The notes under the pieces: generated by a model
Told to the model about the DNA's origin: nothing
Database searches by the model: none
What the model saw: only the letters and a program-made list of their open reading frames with translations
Origin: Desulfobacteraceae bacterium
Lineage (GTDB): Bacteria > Desulfobacterota > DSM-4660 > Desulfatiglandales > Desulfatiglandaceae
Length of the DNA: 44,044 nucleotides
Direction of reading: 5' to 3'
NCBI GenBank assembly: GCA_003599015.1
Contig: QZIK01000058.1
Coordinates: forward strand, 1-44,044
Shown: piece after piece, positions 26,601 to 34,638 of the stretch
Position numbering within the stretch: position 1 is the first letter of the stretch
Layout of the letters: every line of letters starts with the position of its first letter
Made by a program: the position numbers and the translations under genes

Positions 26601-27084
26601 TATTATGAACCAGGGCCGTGTGATCAATGTAATGGCTTGTATAAAACTCGTTGATCCTTATCGCGTTATAATCGGCAAGTCCCAGATCCTGAATGTGTAT
26701 CAGGTCAACGACCCGAGATGAATTACCGGTGTTCATGAGCTTAACATGCCAAAACCATGCAGGAACAGATACGGACAACTTCAAATAGAGTTGATACTCA
26801 ATTCCCCACTCTTTTCCTGATATTCGGAATATACCGCCATCCAATGAGAACACTGAACGACTAGCCGGGCCCAAAAGAGGGATCACCTGGCGCTCTTCCT
26901 CTAGGCGCCTGAGGTAAATATTGCATGGTCCTGCCTCAATCTCTGTACCAAGAAACAAATTCAACATTACTTCATTAAAGAGTATACGCCGGATGGAACC
27001 ATTAGCATTTATCTCAAAGCTCAAACCTGAGCTGTTCCTGAGAGTTACTGGAAAAACCGGTTCAGAACCGTTAAGGCAAGTCAT
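23695..27084 (-). CDS. GH94-like glycoside phosphorylase (former GT36 family)
   Basis: 'YTGGGWGTRDICQGPVELLLALG', 'ADSHGDIVFWPLIAISNYIIASGD', 'YGHGDWNDSMQPVD' match GH94 phosphorylase motif order; no transmembrane glucan-synthase module. Confidence 0.78.
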   Translation of the reverse strand: MTCLNGSEPVFPVTLRNSSGLSFEINANGSIRRILFNEVMLNLFLGTEIEAGPCNIYLRRLEEERQVIPLLGPASRSVFSLDGGIFRISGKEWGIEYQLYLKLSVSVPAWFWHVKLMNTGNSSRVVDLIHIQDLGLADYNAIRINEFYTSHYIDHTALVHNIAGTVLFSRQNLPMVGKHPWTMIGSLNKGISYATDALQVHGLDTRRGFLPKFYKTGLPGHRLQHEHSMAAIQDSPIRLEAGEAMNCGFFGWYEPDHPGSTSISDLDYVDKVLRLPEDSYEVQKTEVSWIKPSETLFGVAPLLNALDLTESEISNLFPGKRIDEELSEGRLLSFFMDFERHVVLKTKELSILRPHANILRTGMLLVPDEKSLTTTTWMAGIFNSMVTQGHVSINRFLSTAHSYLSVYRSNGQRIFLELSDGWCLLDVPSAFEMTPNTCRWIYKHSLGILEVRCEALKERHEILISICILSGVPARFLISNHVALNGDDGIIRGPVHYTRDGDCLFVFPVHDSELGRRFPQGGFSIEPLQNTKIDRVGGDELLYPDGRSGNEPFLCIITSPALSAGFVLRGNLIKEDKDDIAALSSEALSLPMHCYPKIQPSEECRYLSLALRLGEIMPWFIHNALIHYLAPRGTEQYTGGGWGTRDICQGPVELLLALGRFEPVRDILVRVFKAQNPGGDWPQWFTFFERERNIRAADSHGDIVFWPLIAISNYIIASGDSGILREEVPFFHPDGEFKAEAADILTHMDRALSVISTRMIPGTSLAAYGHGDWNDSMQPVDPAMRERLCSSWTVTLHYQTLRALACALRVAKMADRSAGLASQTEKIREEFNRLLVVDGTIAGFAYFREDGCVDYLLHPRDKSTGISFRLLPMIHAVINDLLTEEDAERHLRLISDNLLGVDGARLFDRPMVYRGGVMRNFQRAESASFFGREIGLMYTHAHLRYAEALAHYGDSEGFFHALCQVNPAGIQHIVPTATRRQSNCYYSSSDAAFLDRYEAIENYSKVRSGEIPLDGGWRIYSSGPGIWTRIVVQCFLGVRREKSELLFDPVIPKFLDGMMAEIEVEGLRLGLTYRIEKKGSGTKMIKIEGREIPFERRSNPYRTGAAEIKFADLRSRGEKPTIKIEVFIE

Positions 27085-27280
27085 TGAGTTTCTCCTTAAG
27101 ATATTTCTTCAGACCTTTCGGATTAGAATGACATAGCTACCATAATCCAAGAAAAAATACCATTTCAATGCCGGGGCTTGAATGAAAGGCTTGAAATCCT
27201 AATTTATTTCTTTAATACTGATGATGGTATTGTTTCTTTTAAGGCTACTACGGATCTGGCAAATATTGTTGAGGCTGGAA

Positions 27281-27589
27281 ATGAGCGTCTATGTATTCAT
27301 GGAAGCAAGGGTCAAGGATAAAGAAAAATACAGCAGCTACCTATCTTCTCTTTCAGAGATCATTATAAAATACAGCGGTCGCTGGCTTGTACGAGACGCC
27401 TGCGTAACGCCCCTTCACGAAGGGATGAAGGAGGATCGCCGCCAGCCCCAGAGGGTGTTTCTACTGGAATTCCCGTCAAAGGTTCAGCTGAGGCGATGTT
27501 TCGCATCTCCAGAACACCAGCGAATAATCCCGCTCAACAACGATGGGGCCGATACAAGGGCGATCATTCTTGAAGGCTACATCGAATAG
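27281..27589 (+). CDS. DUF1330-like small protein
   Basis: 'MSVYVFMEARVKDKEKYSSYLSSLSEIIIKYSGRWLVRD...VFLLEFPSKVQLRRCFASPEHQRI'. Start at 27281 with an SD-like upstream purine run. Confidence 0.65.
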   Translation: MSVYVFMEARVKDKEKYSSYLSSLSEIIIKYSGRWLVRDACVTPLHEGMKEDRRQPQRVFLLEFPSKVQLRRCFASPEHQRIIPLNNDGADTRAIILEGYIE

Positions 27590-27595
27590 TTTACA

Positions 27596-27670
27596 GGAGA
27601 GGCCCTTAATTTTTCATGTTTTAACTCCCTTGCAGGTAGTTATAAAAGTGTAAATCTAAAGGGCGTCCCC
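27596..27670. repeat. inverted REP-like pair (REPIN-like), arms 27596-27622 (-) and 27644-27670 (+)
   Basis: Right arm AAAAGTGTAAATCTAAAGGGCGTCCCC; left arm (minus) AAAACATGAAAAATTAAGGGCCTCTCC; arms fold on each other; lies between convergent genes. Confidence 0.6.
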
Positions 27671-27678
27671 TTGTTTCC

Positions 27679-28980
27679 TTATTTCATAAGATTGGGAAGG
27701 AAAAGAGCGATCTGGGGAAAAGGTATAAGGACAAGCGAAAGTACTACTATGGCAATGAGAAAAGGCAAAGCGCCCTTGAATATGCTCTGAAGAGGTACAT
27801 CCTGTACTACACCGCTCACCACATAGACATTCACCCCTACGGGCGGGGTGATGACACCCATTTGGGTCACAAGAACAACGATAACCCCAAACCATATAGG
27901 ATCATATCCCATATTGGTAACCACCGGATAAAAAATCGGGATGGTGAGAAGTATCAGCGCCAGAGCATCAATGAAGCAGCCTCCTGCAAGGTAAATAAAA
28001 ATTATGAAACCCATAACAGCATAGTGAGGAAGAGGAAGACTGCTGACCCACGTAGCAAGTTCGTAAGGAATGCGTGTTACTGCAAGAAAATGGCCGAACA
28101 TCGTTGCTCCAGCAACAATAACCATCACCATGCAAGAGATCCTGGTGCTCTCTTTGAGGGCCTGCATAAGCCCTTTCCAGCCCAAGCGGCGGGTCACAAA
28201 ACCGAGGATTATAGCCCCTCCTGCACCTATGGCCCCTGCCTCAGTAGGCGTAAAAAACCCTATAAAAAGTCCTCCCATTACCAAGGCAAAAAGCAGGAGG
28301 GTTTCTATGACACCTTTAAGAGATGATATCTTGCTTCCGAGTGATGTCCTGGGTCCCTTAGGAGCCATCTCAGGCCGCACCTTTACCCATATATAGACTG
28401 CTAATACGAATAGAAGGCTTAAGATGATCCCTGGCAGGACCCCTGCCACAAAAAGCTTTCCTATTGATTGCTCTGTGAGGATTCCGTAAACGATAAAAAT
28501 GACGCTCGGTGGTATCAGGATACCCAGGCTTCCGCCGGCAGCCACCGTACCGGTACCAAGAACCATGCTGTAATGATAACGCTTCATCTCAGGCAAGGCT
28601 ACTGTGGCCATTGTCGCAGCAGCGGCATTGGTTGATCCGCATATGGCTGCAAAGCCTGCACAGGCTGCGACTGTAGCCATAGCGAGTCCGCCCGGAAGGT
28701 GGCCCACAAACTTATAAGCCGTATCAAAAAGACGCCGGCTGATGCCGGCGTGGAAGGTGATCTGTCCCATGAGTATAAAAAGCGGTACAACTGTAAGGCT
28801 GTAAGAACCGAAAACTGTATAAAAATCCTTGGCGAGCATCCTCAGGCCTCCTTCCCAGGAAACCGTATAGCTGAAGCCTATTACCCCAAGAAGCGCCATG
28901 ACAAATCCAACTGGCATTCTTGAAAAAAGAACAATTATAAGGACTGCCAGACCCACTAAACCAATTGTTGTCGGCTCCAC
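27679..28980 (-). CDS. TRAP transporter large permease (DctM family)
   Basis: 'GFVMALLGVIGFSY', 'GSTNAAAATMATVALPEM', 'GGSLGILIPPSVIFIVYGILTEQSIGKLFVAGVLPG', 'FFTPTEAGAIGAGGAI'. Confidence 0.94.
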   Translation of the reverse strand: MEPTTIGLVGLAVLIIVLFSRMPVGFVMALLGVIGFSYTVSWEGGLRMLAKDFYTVFGSYSLTVVPLFILMGQITFHAGISRRLFDTAYKFVGHLPGGLAMATVAACAGFAAICGSTNAAAATMATVALPEMKRYHYSMVLGTGTVAAGGSLGILIPPSVIFIVYGILTEQSIGKLFVAGVLPGIILSLLFVLAVYIWVKVRPEMAPKGPRTSLGSKISSLKGVIETLLLFALVMGGLFIGFFTPTEAGAIGAGGAIILGFVTRRLGWKGLMQALKESTRISCMVMVIVAGATMFGHFLAVTRIPYELATWVSSLPLPHYAVMGFIIFIYLAGGCFIDALALILLTIPIFYPVVTNMGYDPIWFGVIVVLVTQMGVITPPVGVNVYVVSGVVQDVPLQSIFKGALPFLIAIVVLSLVLIPFPQIALFLPNLMK

Positions 28981-29025
28981 TTCTTAATCTCCTTAATGCT
29001 CTTAATATCATCCAAGGTTAAAGTT

Positions 29026-29529
29026 TTAATTTTTCCATCTGAAACCGGGAAGTTCTCTTCCTGTAATCACAAACCATAGGTCCAGGACAAGCACAAGACA
29101 AACAACCATAGTGGCAAAAGAGATGCCGTAAAGAATTGGATAGAATGGCAGACGCAAAGTCATGGAAACCTCACCTGAAGTGCGAAAGTCATTTCCATAG
29201 CGTATACATTCGAATGAAAGCAAAACAAAAAGAAATATCGCTAGAATATGGGTAACTATGTATAAAAATTTTTGAACCTTAGGCGAAAATAATAAAACTA
29301 CAACATCCACGGCCACATGAGCTCGATGCAGCGTAGTATGGGCAATCGCAAATGCAGCAACCGCAGCGCCCAAAAATTCCACCATTTCATATGCCCCCAG
29401 TATCGGACACCTGAAAAGGCGCATAATAACATCCGAGAATGTAAGTGCTGTCATGGCCAGCAGGGACCATCCGGCGATAAGGTTCAGAAAGTCAGCCAAC
29501 TGTCTCACTAGCCTAGGGAAACCTGCCAT
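29026..29529 (-). CDS. TRAP transporter small permease (DctQ family)
   Basis: Four TM helices; 'ALTFSDVIMRLF...GAYEMVEFLGAAVAAFAIAHTTLHRAHVAVDVV'; adjacent to dctM and dctP. Confidence 0.9.
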   Translation of the reverse strand: MAGFPRLVRQLADFLNLIAGWSLLAMTALTFSDVIMRLFRCPILGAYEMVEFLGAAVAAFAIAHTTLHRAHVAVDVVVLLFSPKVQKFLYIVTHILAIFLFVLLSFECIRYGNDFRTSGEVSMTLRLPFYPILYGISFATMVVCLVLVLDLWFVITGRELPGFRWKN

Positions 29530-29564
29530 TATCCCACCTCAATGAATTAAAAGGTTCAAGAAAT

Positions 29565-29591
29565 AGGGCTGTCGTCCCAGACGACAGCCCT
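29565..29591 (-). terminator. stem-loop between dctP and dctQ (minus-strand TRAP operon)
   Basis: Perfect 11-bp stem agggctgtcgt/acgacagccct, 5-nt loop, 7 nt past the dctP stop; only a weak T tract on the minus strand. Confidence 0.6.
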
Positions 29592-29598
29592 TTCCCGA

Positions 29599-30624
29599 TC
29601 ACTTTTTCCCGTATTTCTTTATTCCGTCCCGGATAAATTGGACGTACTCCTTTCCTGGAAGTCCCTTTCCTTCGAGGACGCCGACATATTCATCAATAAC
29701 GGGAGCAACCTTTGAAGCCCAAAGTTTGCTTTGTTCATCTGAGAGAGGTATAACCTTGTTACCAAGGCTCAGGGTAAATTCCCTTCCTTCCTTGTCAGCC
29801 TGATCCCAACCTTGGCCGTGTTTGGGTATCCACGCACTGCTCACATCTTCGAAGACCTTCTGAACCTCCTTGGGAAGTGCGTTCCATTTTTTCTCGTTCA
29901 TGATCACATACATGGCTGTGGTGTATCCAACGCTGTAACACTCGATGGTATACTTGACCACTTCTGCCTGCTTCCATCCCTTCAAGGTCTCAATAGGCGT
30001 AAGAGTCGCCTCCACAACGCCTTTCTGCAGAGCCTCATAGGCCCCACCCTGTCCCATCGCCACAGGCACTCCTCCCAGAGCCGCTGCCGCCTTGGCACTA
30101 AAACCTGTGCACCTTATCTTGAGCCCCTTTAAATCCTCCAGCCTGTTAATCTCCTTCTTGGCATGGAGAAGGCCTGGTCCGTGTGCATGCAGCAGAAGGA
30201 CCTTAACTCCATCCAGTTCTTTAGGTCTGTATTTCTTATAGAAATCGTTTGCAATCATGGTAGCGGTGTTTCCGTTGGGATATCCCATTGGAAGGTCAAG
30301 GGCTTCCATGGATGGAAAACGTCCGGCTGTGTATGCAAAAAGAGACATCCCTATATCGGACACCCCTTTTATAACTCCGTCGAACATCTCAGGACCTTTT
30401 AAAAGGGCTCCGCCCGGAAAATAGGTAAACTTTACCGCCCCCTTGGTTCTGGTCTCTATTTCCTTTCCCCAGGACTCTGCCAGCTGGTGGTTGAAATGGG
30501 TCGGAGGGAAAAAGTTGCTGTAGGTTAGCTGAACCACATCTGCCTGAACCATAGAGGCAGTAATCCCGAAGAGTGCAGAAAAGAGGGCCATGCCCAATAC
30601 AAAGACAATCTTCTTACTTTTCAT
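29599..30624 (-). CDS. TRAP transporter substrate-binding protein (DctP family)
   Basis: Signal peptide; 'LTYSNFFPPTHFNHQLAESWGKEIETRTKGAVKFTYFPGGALLKGPEMFDGVIKGVSDIG'; 'LKGLKIRCTG'. Confidence 0.93.
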   Translation of the reverse strand: MKSKKIVFVLGMALFSALFGITASMVQADVVQLTYSNFFPPTHFNHQLAESWGKEIETRTKGAVKFTYFPGGALLKGPEMFDGVIKGVSDIGMSLFAYTAGRFPSMEALDLPMGYPNGNTATMIANDFYKKYRPKELDGVKVLLLHAHGPGLLHAKKEINRLEDLKGLKIRCTGFSAKAAAALGGVPVAMGQGGAYEALQKGVVEATLTPIETLKGWKQAEVVKYTIECYSVGYTTAMYVIMNEKKWNALPKEVQKVFEDVSSAWIPKHGQGWDQADKEGREFTLSLGNKVIPLSDEQSKLWASKVAPVIDEYVGVLEGKGLPGKEYVQFIRDGIKKYGKK

Positions 30625-30792
30625 TTTGACAACCTCCTAAGATGAGAAATTATGAAAAGCCGTCCAAGCAATAAACAGCTAGTGTTCTCTTTTCACCTCC
30701 CTTCCTGGAAAATATCGTCTGAAAAGCCAAGACAATATTAGTAGAATACGACTACAAAACAAGCCCTTCCCTGTCAACTCAAATCTGAACAT

Positions 30793-30820
30793 GGTCACGT
30801 CCTCTAAATTTGCACCTTTT
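30793..30820 (-). repeat. degenerate REP-like element copy
   Basis: Minus strand AAAAGGTGCAAATTTAGAGGACGTGACC; aligns to the other copies with one insertion and several substitutions. Confidence 0.4.
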
Positions 30821-30891
30821 ATCGCCCCAATTGTCACTCCGAAGATCCTCGAGGCTGAGGCGGTTTATTCATTTCATGAGGACAAAAAGCG

Positions 30892-30921
30892 TTGACATAT
30901 ACTATAGCCGAACGATAAACT
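30892..30921 (+). promoter_or_regulatory. candidate sigma70-type promoter for the plus-strand TRAP operon
   Basis: TTGACA at 30892-30897, 18-nt spacer, TAAACT at 30916-30921, about 90 nt before the dctP start. Confidence 0.4.
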
Positions 30922-31013
30922 TTCTTCTCGACTATAATTAAAAGGCCGGATTCGTGACCAATGAAATATTTGAACTCCGGCAAACAGTTAACTTATCAAT
31001 TAGGAGGCGCTCA

Positions 31014-32045
31014 ATGAAAAAACTATCGGTTTGTTGTCTGGCATTTTTTATCGCTGTTTCTCTTATTTTGTCTCCCTTAGTCGCTGGGGCCGCTACAGAC
31101 AAAATCAAGTTCGGTCATGTGGCGCCGCCGTTCCATGGGCAGTCAAAAGGCGCGGATGCATTTGCTGCTTATGTAAAGGAGAAGACAAACGGACGTATTG
31201 ACATAGCTACTTTTCCCATGGGGCAACTTGGGGGTGAAAGATCTATGGCAGAGCAGGTCCAGGCTGGAACCCTTCAGATTGCCTCTATAACTACGGCTGT
31301 CATGCAAAATTTTGTCCCCCAGACGGGGATAATGGATCTCCCCTACCTTTTCCCCAACAGGGAGACAGCTTACGCAGTCATAGATGACCCCAAAGTGCAG
31401 GAAAAGCTTTTCTCATACCTTCCCAAGAAGGGATTTATCGGCATCGGATGGACTGAAAACGAACTACGGGATTTTACCAACACCAAGAGACCGGTCAGAA
31501 AACCGGAAGATATAAAGGGGCTAAAGGTGAGAGTTATGGAAGCGGCTGTTTTTATGGACACCTTTAAGCAACTCGGGGCATCTCCTGTCGGCATCCCCTT
31601 TCCTGAAATCTACAATGCGCTTCAGACCGGCGTAATTGATGCCCAGGAAAACCCGCTCCTAACCTCAATTCTTATGAAATTTACCGAGGTGACCAAGTTT
31701 GTAACTCTCACCCAGCATACCATCACCGAGTGCATCATAATAGTGAATCCGGACTACTGGGCCTCTTTGTCTAAGGCAGACCAGAAGATTTTCAGGGACG
31801 CGGCCGCGACAGCAATAAAGACCAACAGGGAGGTAAATGAAGGCCTTCATAATAAACTGCCCAAGCTGGGTATCTCCATTGATGAGTACTGCAAGAAGAA
31901 TGGGATAGAAGTTATCCGCCTGACGAACGCTGAAAAAGAGGAGTTCCGAAAGGCCGTTCTCCCTGTTTATGATTTATACAGGGAGAAAATAGGGGGAGAC
32001 CTCATGGACTTCTTCCTCGGCAAGGTAAAAGAGCACAGACGCTAG
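31014..32045 (+). CDS. TRAP transporter substrate-binding protein (DctP family)
   Basis: Start at MKKLSVCC (31014) after SD 'aggagg'; 'FGHVAPPFHGQSKGADAFAAYVKEKTNGRIDIATFPMGQLGGERSMAEQVQAGTLQIA'. Confidence 0.93.
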   Translation: MKKLSVCCLAFFIAVSLILSPLVAGAATDKIKFGHVAPPFHGQSKGADAFAAYVKEKTNGRIDIATFPMGQLGGERSMAEQVQAGTLQIASITTAVMQNFVPQTGIMDLPYLFPNRETAYAVIDDPKVQEKLFSYLPKKGFIGIGWTENELRDFTNTKRPVRKPEDIKGLKVRVMEAAVFMDTFKQLGASPVGIPFPEIYNALQTGVIDAQENPLLTSILMKFTEVTKFVTLTQHTITECIIIVNPDYWASLSKADQKIFRDAAATAIKTNREVNEGLHNKLPKLGISIDEYCKKNGIEVIRLTNAEKEEFRKAVLPVYDLYREKIGGDLMDFFLGKVKEHRR

Positions 32046-32066
32046 ATAAAATTTTGCCCTGATTAG

Positions 32067-32112
32067 ATCAATGCGGCCCGCACCCTCATAGGGATTGCTG
32101 TACCGCATTGAT
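32067..32112 (+). terminator. stem-loop between dctP and dctQ (plus-strand TRAP operon)
   Basis: 10-bp arms atcaatgcgg/ccgcattgat with an inner ccct-cat-aggg hairpin, followed by the T-rich run tttctttccttt. Confidence 0.6.
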
Positions 32113-32143
32113 TTTCTTTCCTTTCTATGCGGATATAGAGCTT

Positions 32144-32623
32144 ATGCTGGCGAGGATATCACGATTTTTTGACCATATCGAGAAGCAAGTATTGGTATGG
32201 ACCATTCTGGCACTTGCCTTAATAGGTTTTATTCAGGTTGTCTGCCGCTATTTATTTAACTACAGTTTCACATGGTATGAGGAACTGGGCCGCTATTTAG
32301 GCGTATTTATTGCATTTTTAGGAGCGGCGACAGGGGTGAAATATGGAATGCACTTTTCCATGGACGCTCTTTCAAAAAATCTGAAGAAGCCATGGAAAAA
32401 CATTCTATCTATATTTTCCAACTGCACCTGCGCTCTATTTTTCGCAGTGGTGGCATATTATTCCTGGAAGGTCGTAGGAAAAAATTATACCTATGAAACC
32501 ACATCAGCCGCCATGAACATGCCAATGTATTTGGCCTACCTGCCCATACCCGTCTTTTCACTGGTCATGACCGCAAGACATCTCAAGGTTGCCACCGACG
32601 ATGCAAGGGACCTAAGGAAATGA
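32144..32623 (+). CDS. TRAP transporter small permease (DctQ family)
   Basis: 'FIQVVCRYLFNYSFTWYEELGRYLGVFIAFLGAATGVKYGMHFSMDALSK'. Start moved to 32144 because the listed TTG start (32108) lies inside the stem-loop. Confidence 0.85.
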   Translation: MLARISRFFDHIEKQVLVWTILALALIGFIQVVCRYLFNYSFTWYEELGRYLGVFIAFLGAATGVKYGMHFSMDALSKNLKKPWKNILSIFSNCTCALFFAVVAYYSWKVVGKNYTYETTSAAMNMPMYLAYLPIPVFSLVMTARHLKVATDDARDLRK

Positions 32624-33897
32624 CCCTTACCATAGCAATATGCTTTATAGCTTTGCTGCTGGCAGGTGTCCCTATCGCCGCACTGCTCGGCATCACCACG
32701 ATGGCTGCTTTGCTAATCCATACTTCAACCCCTCTCCACATCATCGCACAGCAGTTTTTTAATGCCCTTGATAAATTCGTTCTCCTCGCAATACCGTTTT
32801 TCATACTTGCAGGCGCAATAATGACCAGGGGTGGAATTGCCAGGAGACTCATCAATTTTGTAAACGCCCTTGTTGGATGGTTTCCGGGCGGTCTTTCTAT
32901 TGCAGGCGTCATGGCCTGCATATTTTTTGCGGCCATATCAGGCTCCTCACCGGCCACTGTAGTTGCAATAGGCTCCATTATGATTCCCGCCCTTATCGAG
33001 GCCGGTTATGGAAGACGATTTTCCTACGGCATGATAACGGTTTCAGGTTCACTCGGCATAGTTATCCCTCCTTCAATACCAATGATCCTTTACTGCCTGG
33101 TGATGAACGCGTCGGTGGCCGAGCTTTTTATGGCAGGAATCCTGCCGGGTCTAATCATAGGGTTTTCCTTGATGGTTTACGCGTATATCCAGGCCAAACG
33201 GAAGGGATGGAAGACAAGAAAAAAACCGTCAATTAAAGAGCTGTTAAACTCAGCCAAAGAGGGCGTCTGGGCGCTTTTGCTCCCCGTCATAGTCCTGGGC
33301 GGAATCTATTCCGGCATATTCACACCTACGGAGGCTGCCGCTGTGAGCGTAGTCTATGCACTCTTTGTAGAAATTGTCATTTACAGGGAGTTCGGAATCA
33401 AGGATCTGTCAGGGATCTGTGAACAGGCCGCCATACTATCAGCCTGTCTTCTATTTATCCTTTCATGTGCGATGACATTTGTATGGCTTCTTACCGCGGA
33501 GCAGATCCCGGTGCAGTTGGCCGATTTCATAATGAAGCATATCCAAAGCCCCTGGATGTTCCTGCTGGCGATAAACCTGCTCTTTCTTTTGCTGGGCTGC
33601 TTTATGGACGACGTGAGCGCCATGCTTGTTTTGGCGCCTCTGTTCGTTGAGACCTTGAACCGGTTCGGCATTGATTTTGTCCACTTCGGAATAGTGATGG
33701 TTCTCAATATTCAATTCGGAATGCTTACACCGCCTTTCGGCCTCAATCTCTTTGTAGCCATGGGGATTACAAGGGCATCGCTCATGGATATAGCACGAGG
33801 AGTATTTCCCCTCCTGATCATCCTTCTGGCCTGCCTGTTCCTTGTTACTTATGTGCCATCGATCTCCCTGTTCCTGCCTAACCTTTTGCTCAGGTAA
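32620..33897 (+). CDS. TRAP transporter large permease (DctM family)
   Basis: ATGA overlap with dctQ; 'ISGSSPATVVAIGSIMIPALIEAGYGRRFSYGMITVSGSLGIVIPPSIPMILY'. Confidence 0.94.
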   Translation: MTLTIAICFIALLLAGVPIAALLGITTMAALLIHTSTPLHIIAQQFFNALDKFVLLAIPFFILAGAIMTRGGIARRLINFVNALVGWFPGGLSIAGVMACIFFAAISGSSPATVVAIGSIMIPALIEAGYGRRFSYGMITVSGSLGIVIPPSIPMILYCLVMNASVAELFMAGILPGLIIGFSLMVYAYIQAKRKGWKTRKKPSIKELLNSAKEGVWALLLPVIVLGGIYSGIFTPTEAAAVSVVYALFVEIVIYREFGIKDLSGICEQAAILSACLLFILSCAMTFVWLLTAEQIPVQLADFIMKHIQSPWMFLLAINLLFLLLGCFMDDVSAMLVLAPLFVETLNRFGIDFVHFGIVMVLNIQFGMLTPPFGLNLFVAMGITRASLMDIARGVFPLLIILLACLFLVTYVPSISLFLPNLLLR

Positions 33898-33962
33898 AAA
33901 GTTGGACCTGCAATCCATAAAATTTTTGAAAACCATGAAATATATTAAGGAGGCAAATAATT

Positions 33963-34508
33963 ATGTTTAGCTCATTGATTGAAAAACGCCGGAGCATAAG
34001 AAGGTATGAGGAAAAGCAAGTGGAACCTCAAAAAATAGCATCCCTGGTGGAAGCCAGTCTCAGGGCCCCTTCCTCCATGGGAACAAACCCCTGGCGCTTT
34101 GTTGTAGTGACAGATAAAGGAATCCTGAGAAAACTGTCACTTGCAAAAGAACACGGGTCTTCTTTTCTCTCGGGCGCCCCGCTTGGGATTGCTATATGTG
34201 CCGATCCTTCCAAAAGCTCTGTGTGGATTGAAGACGCATCCATAGCTGCAACCTATATCCAGCTTGCAGCGGAAGATATAGGCCTTTCCAGTTGCTGGAT
34301 ACAGATCCGTGAAAGAATGCATAATAAGGAGAAAACCTCCGAACAATACATCGCGGAACTCCTCAACATCCCGGCTGCCGTTCGTGTCGAGGCAATTGTG
34401 GCAATTGGCTATCCTGCAGAAAAAAAGACTCCCCATTCAAGGGACTCATTACAGTATGAGAAGGTTTACGCCGGCGAGTATGGAAGGCCTTACAGGGAAG
34501 GATTCTAA
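33963..34508 (+). CDS. nitroreductase family protein
   Basis: 'KRRSIRRYEEKQVEPQKIASLVEASLRAPSSMGTNPWRFVVVTD'; SD 'aaggagg'. Confidence 0.92.
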   Translation: MFSSLIEKRRSIRRYEEKQVEPQKIASLVEASLRAPSSMGTNPWRFVVVTDKGILRKLSLAKEHGSSFLSGAPLGIAICADPSKSSVWIEDASIAATYIQLAAEDIGLSSCWIQIRERMHNKEKTSEQYIAELLNIPAAVRVEAIVAIGYPAEKKTPHSRDSLQYEKVYAGEYGRPYREGF

Positions 34509-34638
34509 ATCAGATTCTGATTGACAGACAGATTTAACTCCAATATTTACACGTAGAACGGGGCGGTACATCCGATACCATTGAGTAAAAGGAGAAATGC
34601 TTTTTATCCACAATTATTAAGGCGTTAAGGAGGGCAAG

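Noticed and set aside
34508-34522. aatcag-att-ctgatt palindrome after the nitroreductase gene
   Set aside because: Only 6-bp arms, no T tract; too weak to call a terminator.
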